Positions 44,745 to 55,573 of a DNA stretch of 64,000 nt are shown here, one piece after another. The notes below the pieces were generated by a model. That model made no database searches, was not told the DNA's origin, and saw nothing but the letters and a program-made list of their open reading frames with translations. Made by a program: the position numbers and the translations under genes. This DNA comes from Aerococcus viridans (GTDB taxonomy: Bacteria > Bacillota > Bacilli > Lactobacillales > Aerococcaceae). The number at the start of each line of letters is the position of its first letter. The first letter of the stretch is position 1. The stretch is taken from contig NZ_PNHQ01000005.1 of the NCBI RefSeq assembly GCF_002871935.1, positions 46,467 through 110,466 of the forward strand, read 5' to 3'.

Positions 44745-47531
44745 TTAATTCTCCTCTTCAACTAAAGCTTCAGGATAGTGGTTAATCACAATATCAGCAC
44801 AACGAGCACATAAATGTGGCGCAGCTTCAATTGTACCTACTTCTTCATAAACACCACGACAACGTTCACAAGTTTCTCCGTGCGCATGTTCAATCATTAA
44901 GCTATAACCTTCGTAATCTGTGGCATCTTCACTAGCTTCCACTAAATCATGAATGGCTAACTGAGATACCATCAAGTATGTAGCTAATTCTTCACCAACA
45001 CTTTCTAATAATGCTTTTGTTTCATCATTAGCAAAGATATGTAATTTCGCTTGTAATGATTTACCAATCACTTTTTCTTCACGTGCAGTCTCTAAAGATT
45101 TGTTTACATCAGAACGTAATGACATGAAAGCTGACCATTTACTTTCTAACGCTTCACTATTGTCATAAGTGACAACCTCTGGGAATTCAGCTAATTGTGC
45201 GTAAGCTTCCTCTTCTTGTAAATAAGCCCAAATTTCTTCAGCTGTATGCGGAATAACCGGTGTTAGTAAGATTGTTACTGCCTTAGCCACTTCATACATT
45301 ACTGTTTGCATATTACGACGTTTTTTAGAATCTGGTAATTCAATATACACTACATCTTTAGCATAATCTAGGTAGAAGTTAGACATATCCAGTGTTAGGA
45401 AGTTTGTAATTTCATGGTTAACTGTCATAAAGTCATATGTATCATACGCATGGCGGACATTACGTACCATTTCATTTAAACGATTCATCATGTATTGATC
45501 AATGGACGCTAAGTCTTCATAGGCAACTGCATCTTTTTTCACATCAAAGTCGTACAAGTTTCCTAGTAAGAAACGTACTGTATTACGGATACGACGATAG
45601 TTTTCAGCGACTTGTCCTAAGATGTCATCGGAAATACGTACATCATAATAAGTATCAACTGAAGATACCCATAGCCGTAAGATATCAGCACCGCGTTGCT
45701 TAATGACATCGTTTGGTGAGACGGTATTACCGAGAGATTTACTCATCTTGCGGCCATCACCATCGTTTACAAATCCTTGAGAGAGCACTGATTTATATGG
45801 TGCTTCATCATTAACAGCCACTGAGGTTAGTAGTGATGAATGGAACCAACCACGGTATTGATCAGAACCCTCTAAGTACATATCAGCTGGGAAAGTTAGG
45901 TCTTTACGCGTACGTAACACACCATGGTGAGATGACCCTGAGTCAAACCATACATCCATGATATCCATTTCTTTAGTGAATTTACCATTTGGAGAAGCGG
46001 GATGTGTAAAACCTTCCGGTAATAAATCTTTAGCTTCACGTTCAAACCAAACATTTGAACCAAATTCATCAAACAAATCAGCTATATGTGCAATTGTTTC
46101 TGGTGTACATACTGGCTCCCCGTTTTCTGCATAGAAAATTGGTAGAGGTACACCCCAAACACGTTGACGTGAAATTACCCAGTCTTTACGATCACGAATC
46201 ATATTGTAAATGCGTGTTTGACCAGATGGGTGCCACCATTTCACTTCGTTATCTATTGTATCTAAAGTACGTTCACGAATTTTTTCGACTGAACAGAACC
46301 ATTGTGGTGTAGCTCGATAAATTACTGGTTTTTTCGTACGCCAATCATGTGGATATGAGTGAGTGAAATAATCTAATTTTAGTAAACGATTATTCTCTTT
46401 CATCTTTTCAATAGAAAGTTCATTTCCTTTTTCATAGAATATCCCCTCAAATCCAGGTGCTTCATCGGTAAAGTAACCTTGGTCATCAATTGGTGAAAGT
46501 ACTTCTAATTTATAATTTAATGATGCAAAATAGTCATCTTCCCCGTGTCCAGGAGAGGTGTGCACTAACCCAGTACCAGATTCCGCAGTAACATGATCAC
46601 CTAAGATTAATAAAGAGTCACGGTCATAATATGGATGTTCAGCAACCATATACTCTAAATCAGTCCCTTTTAAAGGTTCTCCTTCAACTGTATAATCAGA
46701 CCAATCTAATTCTGTTGCTAAACTATTCACTAAATCTGTAGCTACAACAAACTTACGGTCCTTAACAGCGACTACTGAATATTCATAATTTGGATTTACA
46801 GCAATAGCCATATTGGATGGAATTGTCCAAGGTGTTGTTGTCCAGATAATAAATTCTACATTTTCAGGTAATTTACCTTTTGTATCACGGGCTTTAAAAG
46901 CTACATAGATTGATGGTGATTCAACATCATGATATTCAATCTCTGCTTCCGCTAAAGTTGATTCTGAAGATGGTGACCAGTAAACTGGTTTTGCACCTTT
47001 ATAAATTAAACCTTTTTCATACATATCTCCGAATAAACGGATTTGTTGCGCTTCAAATTCTGGTGATAAAGTAAGATATGGATGCTCCCAATCACCAGCA
47101 ACACCCAAGCGTTTGAAATCATCTCTTTGCCCATTGATTTGTTGCCAAGCATATTCTTCACATAATTTACGGAATTCAGCTACTGTCATTGACTTACGGT
47201 CAACACCTGAATTGGTTAAAGCCTGTTCAATTGGTAATCCGTGTGTATCCCATCCTGGTACATATGGCGCACGGTATCCAGACATTGATTTTGAACGAAT
47301 AATAATATCTTTTGAGATTTTGTTCATGGCATGTCCGATGTGGATATTTCCATTTGCATATGGTGGTCCATCATGTAAGATCCAAGGTGTTTTATCTTTA
47401 TTTTTCTCTTGTCGTTTTGCATAAACATCTTCTTCATGCCATTCCGCTTGACGCTCTACCTCTTTAACTGGTAGGTTTCCGCGCATTGGAAATTTTGTTT
47501 TTCCTAAATTTAATGTATCTTTCATTTTCAT
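44745..47531 (-). CDS. ileS: Isoleucyl-tRNA synthetase
   Basis: Class I synthetase that charges tRNA-Ile and edits valine (928 aa, usual for the bacterial zinc-containing type). The HIGH motif is in [10 protein letters not shown], the CP1 editing domain has [13 protein letters not shown], and the second signature is RKMSKSLGN. Two C-terminal cysteine pairs (CERC and CARC) form the zinc site. It is the susceptible (type 1) form rather than the mupirocin-resistant eukaryote-like form. AGGGGG precedes the ATG; a T-box leader controls it, and a csp gene follows. Confidence 0.97.
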   Translation of the reverse strand: MKMKDTLNLGKTKFPMRGNLPVKEVERQAEWHEEDVYAKRQEKNKDKTPWILHDGPPYANGNIHIGHAMNKISKDIIIRSKSMSGYRAPYVPGWDTHGLPIEQALTNSGVDRKSMTVAEFRKLCEEYAWQQINGQRDDFKRLGVAGDWEHPYLTLSPEFEAQQIRLFGDMYEKGLIYKGAKPVYWSPSSESTLAEAEIEYHDVESPSIYVAFKARDTKGKLPENVEFIIWTTTPWTIPSNMAIAVNPNYEYSVVAVKDRKFVVATDLVNSLATELDWSDYTVEGEPLKGTDLEYMVAEHPYYDRDSLLILGDHVTAESGTGLVHTSPGHGEDDYFASLNYKLEVLSPIDDQGYFTDEAPGFEGIFYEKGNELSIEKMKENNRLLKLDYFTHSYPHDWRTKKPVIYRATPQWFCSVEKIRERTLDTIDNEVKWWHPSGQTRIYNMIRDRKDWVISRQRVWGVPLPIFYAENGEPVCTPETIAHIADLFDEFGSNVWFEREAKDLLPEGFTHPASPNGKFTKEMDIMDVWFDSGSSHHGVLRTRKDLTFPADMYLEGSDQYRGWFHSSLLTSVAVNDEAPYKSVLSQGFVNDGDGRKMSKSLGNTVSPNDVIKQRGADILRLWVSSVDTYYDVRISDDILGQVAENYRRIRNTVRFLLGNLYDFDVKKDAVAYEDLASIDQYMMNRLNEMVRNVRHAYDTYDFMTVNHEITNFLTLDMSNFYLDYAKDVVYIELPDSKKRRNMQTVMYEVAKAVTILLTPVIPHTAEEIWAYLQEEEAYAQLAEFPEVVTYDNSEALESKWSAFMSLRSDVNKSLETAREEKVIGKSLQAKLHIFANDETKALLESVGEELATYLMVSQLAIHDLVEASEDATDYEGYSLMIEHAHGETCERCRGVYEEVGTIEAAPHLCARCADIVINHYPEALVEEEN

Positions 47532-47570
47532 CGCTTAAAGCCCCCTCATCAATTTCCTAGAAATAAAAAA

Positions 47571-47840
47571 GCCTCGTCCTAAAAAGGGACGAAGCTACCG
47601 TGGTACCACCCAGATTTTGTATACCAAAATAAACGGCATACACTCTATGACTTTATCGCAGTCAACGGTTTAACTATTAAGGCACTAATTAAATGTCCTG
47701 TTCAATAAACTACTCCTGGATGATAATAAATAACTTTTCTCGCTCTATTTCGCAGCTAACATAGATTCTCTTTCGATACATTATGTTATTTATTTTGTTC
47801 CACTCTACGTGTTCTATTTCCATACGTCATAATATTACTA
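47571..47840 (-). promoter_or_regulatory. T-box riboswitch leader of ileS
   Basis: The T-box antiterminator sequence GGGTGGTACCACGG lies at about 47597-47611 (minus strand), directly followed by the terminator stem GCTTCGTCCC / AGGACGAGGC and TTTTTT (47565-47595). Upstream is a ~230-base structured leader with stem-I-like segments. Uncharged tRNA-Ile should stabilise antitermination. The specifier codon is probably ATC (in the TATCATCC area near 47720), but I could not fold stem I well enough to be sure. Confidence 0.93.
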
Positions 47841-47884
47841 TAAAAATATTGTAAAAACAACTTTTAGCTTGTAAAATTCTCTAA

Positions 47885-48826
47885 TTATTCTTCAGTAGCA
47901 TCAGATAAACTTTCCAAGTCATCCTCATTTTGCTTTGCTTGGTTTACATCCGCTTTTTCTGTACTTGATTCATCAACAGATTGACTTGTACCTGTTTGAT
48001 CGCTTTCCTCAAATTCAGAAGACGCACTATCTTCTACACTAGTCGTTTGAATGACTTCATCTTCAAAATGAGTATTATCAGAGCTGCTAACTTCTGAATA
48101 AGCATTTTCTGAATTGTTTTTTTCCGAATTTTCAATTGCTGAATCTGCTACTGAGGATTCTTCTTTAGCAACTGTACTATCTTTGAATCCGTTTAAAACA
48201 GGCGCAATAGCAGGAATATCGTTGTTAAAGAATTCCTCTCTTCGTTGTTCTTTTTCTGCTTTAACAGCAGCTTCATCGAATATCGCTGCACCCTTATTTG
48301 AACGAACTGGTAAATCATATGCTTTCACAATTTCATCTAATTGTGGTGTGGCTACTTCTCCTACAGGTTTTTCAAAGAATAAATTTTCCCATCGAGGATC
48401 CTCATACATATCTTTGGCTTGTAAAATCATGGCAAATGATTGGTGTAAGTATGTACGTGCTGCCTCTTGAAGATTATCTGTTTCGGTATTTACAACTGCA
48501 GCTTTCTCAGCAGCTTCAGATAATAATAAGCGCGCTTCCTCTTCTGCTCTTTCGACGATTAAACTTGCCTCATTCAGCGCTTCTTCACGTAGACGGTCTG
48601 CTGCTTCTTGGGCCACAAAAATAGAACGGTTAACTGTCGCTTCTTTTCGATGAGCAGCATCCACTTCCTTATTCGCTTCATTCAGTTGCTCTTGTAAGGA
48701 TTTATTTTGCTCTTCCAACTTCTCCATTGAGACACGTACTTTATTCAGATAATCATCTACCTCAGCTTTTCCATAACCTGAAATTTTCTGTTTAAATTTC
48801 ATATTTTTAATTTCTGATGCGCGCAT
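47885..48826 (-). CDS. divIVA: Cell-division protein DivIVA
   Basis: Coiled-coil protein that marks curved membrane at poles and septa (313 aa). The N-terminal lipid-binding part (MKFKQKISGYGKAEVDDYLNKV) carries the usual glycine-tyrosine turn. Two long coiled coils follow (about 30-150), then an acidic Ser/Glu-rich C-terminal tail of about 100 residues that is longer than in B. subtilis. GGAGG precedes the ATG. It follows ylmH in the conserved sepF-yggT-ylmH-divIVA order. Confidence 0.94.
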   Translation of the reverse strand: MRASEIKNMKFKQKISGYGKAEVDDYLNKVRVSMEKLEEQNKSLQEQLNEANKEVDAAHRKEATVNRSIFVAQEAADRLREEALNEASLIVERAEEEARLLLSEAAEKAAVVNTETDNLQEAARTYLHQSFAMILQAKDMYEDPRWENLFFEKPVGEVATPQLDEIVKAYDLPVRSNKGAAIFDEAAVKAEKEQRREEFFNNDIPAIAPVLNGFKDSTVAKEESSVADSAIENSEKNNSENAYSEVSSSDNTHFEDEVIQTTSVEDSASSEFEESDQTGTSQSVDESSTEKADVNQAKQNEDDLESLSDATEE

Positions 48827-48838
48827 AAAATGAGCCTC

Positions 48839-49630
48839 CTATTTGTTTTTAATGACCTCAATTGCTACTCTAATTTTACCTTTTTTAGTTTCCATCTGTG
48901 TAGCTACATATTTTAATCTACCATAACCTCTAACCGAAGCAATGTCTCCTGGACTTAATTGTCTTTTTGCATCCTGAACTAATGACCAATTTAATTTGGC
49001 AGCACCACCTTCAATAAGTAACTTAGCCTTTGCTCTTGGGATTCTAAATCCATCTGAAATAATCGTATCAAATCTTAATGAAGAAAGTGTGATTTCCATA
49101 GGTTGCCAGTCCGATTGAGGTTGGATAATTTGATCACTATGATGAATTTGTACTAACTTAATTTTAGTACCGCCAATCTTATCCATTTGAAAACTGAGAA
49201 AATCAGCAATTGCTTTATCAACAAAAAATTGCCATTTTGCCCCAGCTTGAATGATGTCTCCGAGTCGATTACGTTCAACACCTTGGCCTAAAATAGTGCC
49301 CAATATTTGTCTGTGTTCTAAGGTATTAAATTTACTCGCATAGTGGATGTCAAATGGTGTAATTTCAAAATCTTCAGGTTGAATGGTGTAATAACTTGGT
49401 GCTAGCACACAGCGTTGATTTTCTGCATTAGGATACCCGCCAAAAAAATCATAATGCATCTCATTGTCTTGGCCAATAATCAGCTTAACAATGGCAACTT
49501 CCCTCGGATTTAAGAAGGGTGTTACTATAGGCGCGTACTGGTCAAGCACTAGGTTCTTCCAGTCAGTTACTTTTTCAACAAAAGCATGTTCATCAGGTTG
49601 GAAGTGCTGTAAAACTTCAATATTTGCCAA
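48839..49630 (-). CDS. ylmH: YlmH family S4-domain RNA-binding protein
   Basis: 263 aa. A YlmH N-terminal domain (QHFQPDEHAFVEKV ... FLNPREVAIVKLI) and middle region (GTILGQGVERNRLGDI) precede a C-terminal S4 RNA-binding domain (FRIPRAKAKLLIEGGAAKLNW). It is a division-cluster gene of Gram-positive bacteria; work in other species links YlmH/RqcP to ribosome-associated quality control. It lies 12 bases before divIVA. A terminator and a TATAAT (49668-49673) separate it from yggT, so it may start a new transcript. Confidence 0.93.
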   Translation of the reverse strand: MANIEVLQHFQPDEHAFVEKVTDWKNLVLDQYAPIVTPFLNPREVAIVKLIIGQDNEMHYDFFGGYPNAENQRCVLAPSYYTIQPEDFEITPFDIHYASKFNTLEHRQILGTILGQGVERNRLGDIIQAGAKWQFFVDKAIADFLSFQMDKIGGTKIKLVQIHHSDQIIQPQSDWQPMEITLSSLRFDTIISDGFRIPRAKAKLLIEGGAAKLNWSLVQDAKRQLSPGDIASVRGYGRLKYVATQMETKKGKIRVAIEVIKNK

Positions 49631-49673
49631 CTATTTTCCCATCCCTTTCCATCAATTGATTACTCTTATTATA

Positions 49674-49707
49674 CAAAAAAATCGGGTAGATACCTAGACC
49701 CACCCGT
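49674..49707 (-). terminator. Intrinsic terminator after yggT
   Basis: CGGGTGGGT and ATCTACCCG form a nine-pair stem (two wobbles) with a six-base loop, followed by TTTTTTT on the minus strand. A TATAAT -10 for ylmH overlaps its tail. Confidence 0.75.
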
Positions 49708-49728
49708 TTTATAATACCCATGTTGTTA

Positions 49729-49983
49729 TTAAAATCGTAAAATATTTAATCCATTAGAGGCTAATTGTAGGACAATCACGCCTACAAGTACGGAAAATGA
49801 TATACCTCCCACACTTGGTAGCATATTATCAAAGAATGATAGATATGGGTATGCTAGTCGATCAATAAGTTGACCAAATTTGGATTCTCTGGCTCCAGGG
49901 AACCAGGTTAATAATGCATAGATCACTAATACAAGTGTATAAAGGTATATTAAATCTTGAAGTATATTCACTAAACTATTCAC
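49729..49983 (-). CDS. YggT family membrane protein
   Basis: 84 aa with two helices (LIYLYTLVLVIYALLTWF and FSVLVGVIVLQLASNGL) joined by RLAYPYLSFFDNMLP, the YggT pattern; relatives in this cluster affect division-site placement. The longest frame reaches 50130, but that extension overlaps sepF in another frame and is not conserved. The GTG at 49983 begins NSLVNILQDL, overlaps the sepF end by eight bases, and follows a GAGAGGGTG site inside sepF. Confidence 0.9.
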   Translation of the reverse strand: MNSLVNILQDLIYLYTLVLVIYALLTWFPGARESKFGQLIDRLAYPYLSFFDNMLPSVGGISFSVLVGVIVLQLASNGLNILRF

Positions 49984-50548
49984 GGCTTTCACCCTCTCGA
50001 TTCCAGATATTACCGCGTTCACGTGATGCTTTGCCATGTGTATTGCTATATTCTTCATATAAACCTTCAATTTGTACGGTTTCAGGAACAGCAATAAACA
50101 CATCTGTTGCGACGCGTTGTAAATCCCCATTTATAGCATACACAACACCAGTCATGTAGTCGACAAATCTACGAGCATCTTCATCTGACATTTGTGCCAA
50201 ATTTAATACGACTGATTTACTGCTTAAAAGTGATTGACTAATACGCTCTGCTTCAGCAAAAATACGTGGTTTAAAAATCTCCACAGTAGCTATATTTTTA
50301 CGTGACTCATTTAAATTGACTACATTATTTCGAGTTGCATCATTTGTCATCGTTTTATTTTGCTCCTTAGTTGCTTGTTCAAATATAAAGTTTGTCTGAC
50401 TCGATTGGACCGGTTTAGCAATTGTTTCAGAAGTGTTATCTTCAGATGGCGCATAATCACTGCTTTCTACTGGTTCCTGTTCGTAATAGTCAGCTTCATA
50501 ATCGTCTTCATTGTCAAAGAAATTGGCAAAAAAGTCTTTAAAACCCAT
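49976..50548 (-). CDS. sepF: Cell-division protein SepF
   Basis: Bends membranes and tethers FtsZ at the division site (190 aa). An N-terminal amphipathic membrane-targeting helix (MGFKDFFANFF), a variable acidic and Thr-rich linker, and the C-terminal SepF domain (VVNLNESRKNIATVEIFKPR, KSVVLNLAQMSDEDARRFVDYMTG) are visible. GGAGG precedes the ATG by a good distance. yggT overlaps its end. Confidence 0.95.
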   Translation of the reverse strand: MGFKDFFANFFDNEDDYEADYYEQEPVESSDYAPSEDNTSETIAKPVQSSQTNFIFEQATKEQNKTMTNDATRNNVVNLNESRKNIATVEIFKPRIFAEAERISQSLLSSKSVVLNLAQMSDEDARRFVDYMTGVVYAINGDLQRVATDVFIAVPETVQIEGLYEEYSNTHGKASRERGNIWNREGESRE

Positions 50549-50563
50549 AGTGATTTCCTCCGT

Positions 50564-51244
50564 TTATTCGGTGTCTGTGTTAAAAATGGCTGATCCTACT
50601 CTCACAAAATCAGCGCCTTCTGCCACTGCAATTGGATAATCACCTGACATTCCCATACTTAAATGTTTGCAAGGTGCATATGTTTTACCCATTGCTTGTA
50701 CTTCATCACGTAATTGACGTAGTTGAGCGAAATATTGATGAATTTTATCATCACTCGCATCAATAGGCGCCATTGTCATCAACCCTACAATTTCTACTTT
50801 GGGAAAGTCAATAATGACTTCAATAAAATGATATATTTCTTCCGGTTGGATACCATGTTTCGATGCTTCTCCAGAAACATTCACTTGTAGGAAACATTTC
50901 ACAACTTTGTCTGCACGCTTATCAATTTCCTTAGCTAACTTTAATCGGTCAAGCGCATGAAAATAATCAATGTGGTTAATCACATTTTTTACCTTGCGTG
51001 TTTGTAAAGTACCAATCAAATGCCAAGTAATATCATCTGGCATGGCGGTAGATTTCTCTTGAAAGCCTTCTGGGCGGTTTTCTGCAAAATGTCTTACGCC
51101 TGCGTCATAAACACTCATAGCTTCATCTATTGAATGATATTTAGAAACACAAATCAGCGTCACATCATTTGATGATAACGCTGATGATTGTTGTACTTTT
51201 GCAATAGTGCCTTCAATAGATTGCAAATTATTGCGAATTTTCAT
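50564..51244 (-). CDS. ylmE: YggS/YlmE family PLP-homeostasis protein
   Basis: 226-residue alanine-racemase-fold PLP carrier that acts in vitamin B6 and amino-acid homeostasis, not as a racemase. The PLP lysine is in ICVSKYHS; the segments HFAENRPEGFQEK, WHLIGTLQTRKVK and LSMGMSGDYPIAV are characteristic. The ATG lies one base after the ftsZ stop (TAATATG) without a Shine-Dalgarno sequence, so translation is probably coupled to ftsZ. Confidence 0.94.
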   Translation of the reverse strand: MKIRNNLQSIEGTIAKVQQSSALSSNDVTLICVSKYHSIDEAMSVYDAGVRHFAENRPEGFQEKSTAMPDDITWHLIGTLQTRKVKNVINHIDYFHALDRLKLAKEIDKRADKVVKCFLQVNVSGEASKHGIQPEEIYHFIEVIIDFPKVEIVGLMTMAPIDASDDKIHQYFAQLRQLRDEVQAMGKTYAPCKHLSMGMSGDYPIAVAEGADFVRVGSAIFNTDTE

Positions 51245-51245
51245 A

Positions 51246-52514
51246 TTAACGACGACGCTTTCTGAAGAAAGGTGGTGTATCTAACTCATCGTCATCTAAG
51301 TTGTTTGATAAGTAATCATTGTCTACTGGTGCAGACGGTGTATCTTCAAAAGCTCTGCGAGATCTTGTTGAATCTTCATAACGATTGCTATCAAAATCAT
51401 TAAAGATGTCACGGTTTTCTTCTTGACGGCGTTCAGTTACTTGTTTTTCTTTAAAGTTATCTGGTTGGTTTGCGAAATCACGACCTGAACTTTGTTGGAA
51501 AGCTGAGTGTCCACCTGAACGTTTAGCACGTTTTTCATCGCGACGTTTTTCTGTATCAATACCAGTAGCAATAACTGTAACGATAACTTCGTCTTCTAAG
51601 TTTTCAGCAATTGTTGTACCGAAGATGATATTTACTTCTGACGAAGAGGCCGCTGCTACGATATCCGCTGCATCTTGTGCTTCGAATAATGTTAAATCGT
51701 CGCCACCTTTAATATTCAATAGGATTTGCTCAGCACCATCAATAGATACTTCTAATAATGGAGATGAGATAGCTTTCTTAGTTGCTTCTGCAGTACGGTT
51801 TTCACCTGTAGATGCACCGATACCCATTAAGGCAGTACCTTGATCAGCCATTACTGTACGAACATCCGCAAAGTCTAAGTTTACGTAACCAGGTGCAGTA
51901 ATTAAATCAGAGATACCTTGAACACCTTGACGTAATACATTATCAGCTTCACCAAATGCTTCACGCATTGGTGTCTTCTTGTCAACGATTTCTAATAAAC
52001 GGTTGTTAGAGATTGTCACTAAAGTATCTACATGTTGTTTCATTTCAGCGATACCTTGGGCGGCAGAACGACCACGTTTTGGTCCTTCAAAAGTGAATGG
52101 ACGAGTGACAACACCTACTGTTAATGCGCCGATTTCTTCTTTAGCGATACGTGCAACGATTGGTGCAGCACCTGTACCAGTACCACCACCCATTCCAGCA
52201 GTGATGAAGATTAAGTCTGCACCTTGTAAAGCTTCACGAATTTGATCTTCTGATTCTTCAGCAGCTTTAGCACCTACTTCTGGTTGCGCACCGGCACCTA
52301 ACCCACGCGTAGATTTTGGCCCAAGTTGGATTTTAATATCTGCTTTTGAGCTTTTCAATGCTTGTGTATCAGTATTAGCAACGATAAATTCAACGCCACG
52401 TACGTTTTCTTCAATCATCCGGTTAACAGCGTTATTACCACCACCACCAACACCAACTACTTTAATTGATGCGTTGTTCATATCCATGTTTTCGTATTCG
52501 AATTCCATATCCAT
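51246..52514 (-). CDS. ftsZ: Cell-division GTPase FtsZ
   Basis: Tubulin-like GTPase that forms the Z ring (422 aa). The GTP-binding [11 protein letters not shown]-terminal [14 protein letters not shown] and synergy-loop region are intact. A variable linker of about 90 residues leads to the C-terminal peptide [11 protein letters not shown], which binds FtsA, SepF, EzrA and ZapA in relatives. AGGAGG lies seven bases before the ATG. Second gene of an ftsA-ftsZ unit with its own promoter. Confidence 0.98.
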   Translation of the reverse strand: MDMEFEYENMDMNNASIKVVGVGGGGNNAVNRMIEENVRGVEFIVANTDTQALKSSKADIKIQLGPKSTRGLGAGAQPEVGAKAAEESEDQIREALQGADLIFITAGMGGGTGTGAAPIVARIAKEEIGALTVGVVTRPFTFEGPKRGRSAAQGIAEMKQHVDTLVTISNNRLLEIVDKKTPMREAFGEADNVLRQGVQGISDLITAPGYVNLDFADVRTVMADQGTALMGIGASTGENRTAEATKKAISSPLLEVSIDGAEQILLNIKGGDDLTLFEAQDAADIVAAASSSEVNIIFGTTIAENLEDEVIVTVIATGIDTEKRRDEKRAKRSGGHSAFQQSSGRDFANQPDNFKEKQVTERRQEENRDIFNDFDSNRYEDSTRSRRAFEDTPSAPVDNDYLSNNLDDDELDTPPFFRKRRR

Positions 52515-52537
52515 TTTATATCCTCCTGGTAAATAAA

Positions 52538-53977
52538 TTAAACAAAAAAGTCTTTGAAGAAATTCTTAATTTTATCAACTGGGCTTTCTTCTTCGCCCGT
52601 TTCAGTTTCGTCATTTAATTCATCATATTGGCTAGCTGGTCTTTCTTCATAATAATTTTGTCCATTATTAGAAGGTGATACACTAGGTTCATCGTTAGCA
52701 CTATCATCTTTTACTTGTCTGTAATTGTCAACTGATTCTGTTTGCTTTGTGCTAGCAATTTGCTCATTACGAGCAGGTGTTGATTGACTAGCCCGACTTG
52801 TAGATGCAGCTTTTATTGGTTGGCCATAATCTTGCGCTAGGTGATGAATATCATCTAATTGTGCAACATATTGAATTAATCCAATAGCTGTGGTAAAAAT
52901 TGGGTTACGTAATCCAACATATTCTGGGATGTAGTAACGCACCTCGTGTCCGAATACTTCTTCAGCCAAGTCAAGTACGCCAGGTAATGACGCTGCGCCA
53001 CCGGTAACAATAATGCCACCTGGTAAAGCAAATGCTTCAATTTTGTCTAGAGGTTTTTTCAATGTTTCGAATATTTGACGTTCCCGAGCTTCAATAATTT
53101 CAGCTAAATAATGCTCATCAACCCGTTCTGGATTCACTTTACCAATTGTTTCAACTGGGAAGAATTCCGAATCACTTGTATCTTTAGATAAGGCATAACC
53201 ATACTCTAATTTAATTTGTTCAGCGTTTTCAATTGAGGTATTCAATATTGTCGAGATATCTTTTGTAACAAGTTCCCCACCTTCGTGATCGACTGTTGCA
53301 AATTTTAATTGATCATCATGGAATACAGACACACTTGTTTGTCCACCACCCATATCAACTAATATTGTCCCGAATTCTCGTTCACTCTTGCTCATTGCGG
53401 CATATGCATTTGCATAAGATTGCACAACTAAGTCCCGTATATTCAAACCTGCCATTGCTACACAACGGCGAATATTGTGGACTAGTGTTTTAGGTCCAGT
53501 AACCAGACTAGCATATAATTCTAGTCTAACACCAATCATACCACGTGGATCCTTAATGTTGTCAAAGCCATCAACTATGAATTCTTCTGGCATTACGGAA
53601 ATAATTTCTCTTTCAGCTGGTACTGACCGAACTTTCGCTGCTGCCAATACATTTTTTACATCTTTATCTGTAATTTCTCTGTTATCATTTGACACAGCAA
53701 TCATACCGTAACAAGGCTCGATGTTCACTTGGTTACTTGGAACAGCTACAATAACATCATTAATCGTATAATTTGCTTTTTGTTCGGCTTTTTTGATTGC
53801 ACGCTTGATAGACTCAACAGTCTTATCAATATCCACAATCACACCTCTACTGAGCCCTTGTGACCGCTCATGACCTACTCCAATAACATTAATTTGTTGG
53901 TTTACATATTCTGCAACTACTACTTTTATTGAAGTGGTTCCAATATCTAAACTTGCAAAAATTTCTGGCTGAACCAT
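52538..53977 (-). CDS. ftsA: Cell-division protein FtsA
   Basis: Actin-like protein that tethers FtsZ to the membrane and recruits the divisome (479 aa). It starts [17 protein letters not shown] (phosphate-binding loop), has [14 protein letters not shown] and [10 protein letters not shown], then an acidic Ser/Gln-rich linker and the C-terminal amphipathic membrane helix [16 protein letters not shown] precedes the ATG. Promoter-like sequences lie in the 190-base gap upstream. Confidence 0.97.
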   Translation of the reverse strand: MVQPEIFASLDIGTTSIKVVVAEYVNQQINVIGVGHERSQGLSRGVIVDIDKTVESIKRAIKKAEQKANYTINDVIVAVPSNQVNIEPCYGMIAVSNDNREITDKDVKNVLAAAKVRSVPAEREIISVMPEEFIVDGFDNIKDPRGMIGVRLELYASLVTGPKTLVHNIRRCVAMAGLNIRDLVVQSYANAYAAMSKSEREFGTILVDMGGGQTSVSVFHDDQLKFATVDHEGGELVTKDISTILNTSIENAEQIKLEYGYALSKDTSDSEFFPVETIGKVNPERVDEHYLAEIIEARERQIFETLKKPLDKIEAFALPGGIIVTGGAASLPGVLDLAEEVFGHEVRYYIPEYVGLRNPIFTTAIGLIQYVAQLDDIHHLAQDYGQPIKAASTSRASQSTPARNEQIASTKQTESVDNYRQVKDDSANDEPSVSPSNNGQNYYEERPASQYDELNDETETGEEESPVDKIKNFFKDFFV

Positions 53978-54025
53978 GTTTATTGAAACCTCCTAGAAAA
54001 TTTAATATTTAATCGTATCGTTATT

Positions 54026-54054
54026 ATTTTAACATAGACGGTACTAATTACCAA
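54026..54054 (-). promoter_or_regulatory. Promoter of ftsA-ftsZ
   Basis: TTGGTA (54049-54054), 17-base spacer, TAAAAT (54026-54031) preceded by TGT (extended -10), minus strand. A second candidate, TTGATA/TATAAT with a 15-base spacer, lies at 54082-54108. Confidence 0.65.
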
Positions 54055-54168
54055 TCGAATTACCGCGACTTTCTAATAGAAATTATAGGCATAGTCAAGG
54101 TCTATCAATAGTGATGACGTTTTCCCACAGGCAAACACTTTTAATTGCTTTCACATGGTTTTACCACT

Positions 54169-55530
54169 TTACTCACTTGAAGTTGTGGCACTATTATTTC
54201 CAGTCGTTGCTTCCGTTTCTACAGTCGGACTATCTGCTTGTGTACCAGCATTTTCAACCTGACTCGTTTCACTAGCTGACTGTTCTGTCGTCGATTCTGT
54301 TGATGAATCTGCTTCACTACTAGATCCATTATTGCTAGATACATCCAACGCACTCGCTTCACTTTCACTTGAAGCTTTTGATTCAGCTGCAACCGATTCT
54401 TCATATGCTTTCTTATCTTCCGCTGAAGCATAAGGATTATTGCCATCATTTAGTTCAGTAAAGTAGATCGCTACTTCCATATCAATTAATCCTGTTTGAC
54501 CGTCTAATTGACTAGCAATACCATTATAATAACTCATTCGGTCCCCTATTGAGCTAATAAAGCCTTTGACAACATTACCATCAACCATTTGTAAGGCAAT
54601 TCGATCATTGTTACTATCATCGCCTTTATAAGACACTAGTGAAATTTTTTGGATAATATCGTCCGATAAATTTGAGAATGCTTTGATTGTTTCAGTTAGC
54701 TTGGTTCTTTCTTGATCATCAGAAATATCATAATCTTCAAAAAGTGGTAGGTCTTTTTCAAGTGATGGTAAGGGCGAATCAATAATTTCATCATTTTCTA
54801 GTAAAGGATAGAAAAAGTCAGCAACTTGTATATAACCGAGTTGACGATAAGCTGACACATTAACAGCCACTTTATTCCACTCAGATACGTTTACGGTTGC
54901 AGACTTGACTGAGGGATTTTGGTTAACAATAGCCTGCTCCACTTCACCTTTTGTATTTTTCAATGCTGTCACAGACATACCCTCTTTAAGAGGGTACAGA
55001 TTCACATCATCTGCTTGCTCTACACCCTCAACACTGATTGAAGCTACATGATTAAATGGTGATGCATAATAACCAGCAACCAATAAGGCAATGATGAATG
55101 GTAGCAATAAGCATGTCATCTTCTTCCAGTTGCTTGCATTCTTCTTATGTACCTTCTTAGTCGGAGGCATTTTATCGTTAGTCGTTTCAGCTTGGTCACT
55201 AATTGCTATTCGGCGATTGCTTTCAGGCTCATTCTTGGTATTTGACTTTCTTTTTACCTTCAACTTAGGTAGTTGCCATTTAGCTTTCTTCTTGGATGCT
55301 TGTTTTTTTTGTTTAGACTGTTTGTTTAAAGCATTTGATTGGCCATCATTAGGACTATTTTGTACACTCGCTTGAGCTTCACTACCTTCTATAGGTGTCT
55401 TTTTACCATCATTCCTAGTCTGTTGACCCTTATCAAAATTTACTTTACTTGTCTCAGCAATTTTTTCATGCAGACGTCGTCTTTTCTCTCGCCGTTCTTG
55501 ACGAATACGTTCTTCTTCTTCCCAATCCAT
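54169..55530 (-). CDS. divIB: Cell-division protein DivIB/FtsQ
   Basis: Bitopic divisome protein that binds FtsL and DivIC (453 aa). A long, very basic cytoplasmic region (about 1-140), one membrane helix (MTCLLLPFIIALLVAGYYA), a POTRA domain (FNHVASISVEGVEQADD) and the beta domain are followed by an unusual C-terminal tail of about 80 residues made almost wholly of Ser, Glu, Thr and Ala. Three ATGs lie in a row; GGGGG is best spaced from the third (55530). It follows murG by 37 bases. Confidence 0.93.
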   Translation of the reverse strand: MDWEEEERIRQERREKRRRLHEKIAETSKVNFDKGQQTRNDGKKTPIEGSEAQASVQNSPNDGQSNALNKQSKQKKQASKKKAKWQLPKLKVKRKSNTKNEPESNRRIAISDQAETTNDKMPPTKKVHKKNASNWKKMTCLLLPFIIALLVAGYYASPFNHVASISVEGVEQADDVNLYPLKEGMSVTALKNTKGEVEQAIVNQNPSVKSATVNVSEWNKVAVNVSAYRQLGYIQVADFFYPLLENDEIIDSPLPSLEKDLPLFEDYDISDDQERTKLTETIKAFSNLSDDIIQKISLVSYKGDDSNNDRIALQMVDGNVVKGFISSIGDRMSYYNGIASQLDGQTGLIDMEVAIYFTELNDGNNPYASAEDKKAYEESVAAESKASSESEASALDVSSNNGSSSEADSSTESTTEQSASETSQVENAGTQADSPTVETEATTGNNSATTSSE

Positions 55531-55573
55531 CATCATGCCCCCTTTCTATTTTATTCATTGGAAAAAGGACAAC

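Noticed and set aside
49984..50130. N-terminal extension of the YggT protein
   Set aside because: It overlaps sepF in another frame, has no ribosome-binding site and does not resemble YggT; the GTG at 49983 fits the family start.
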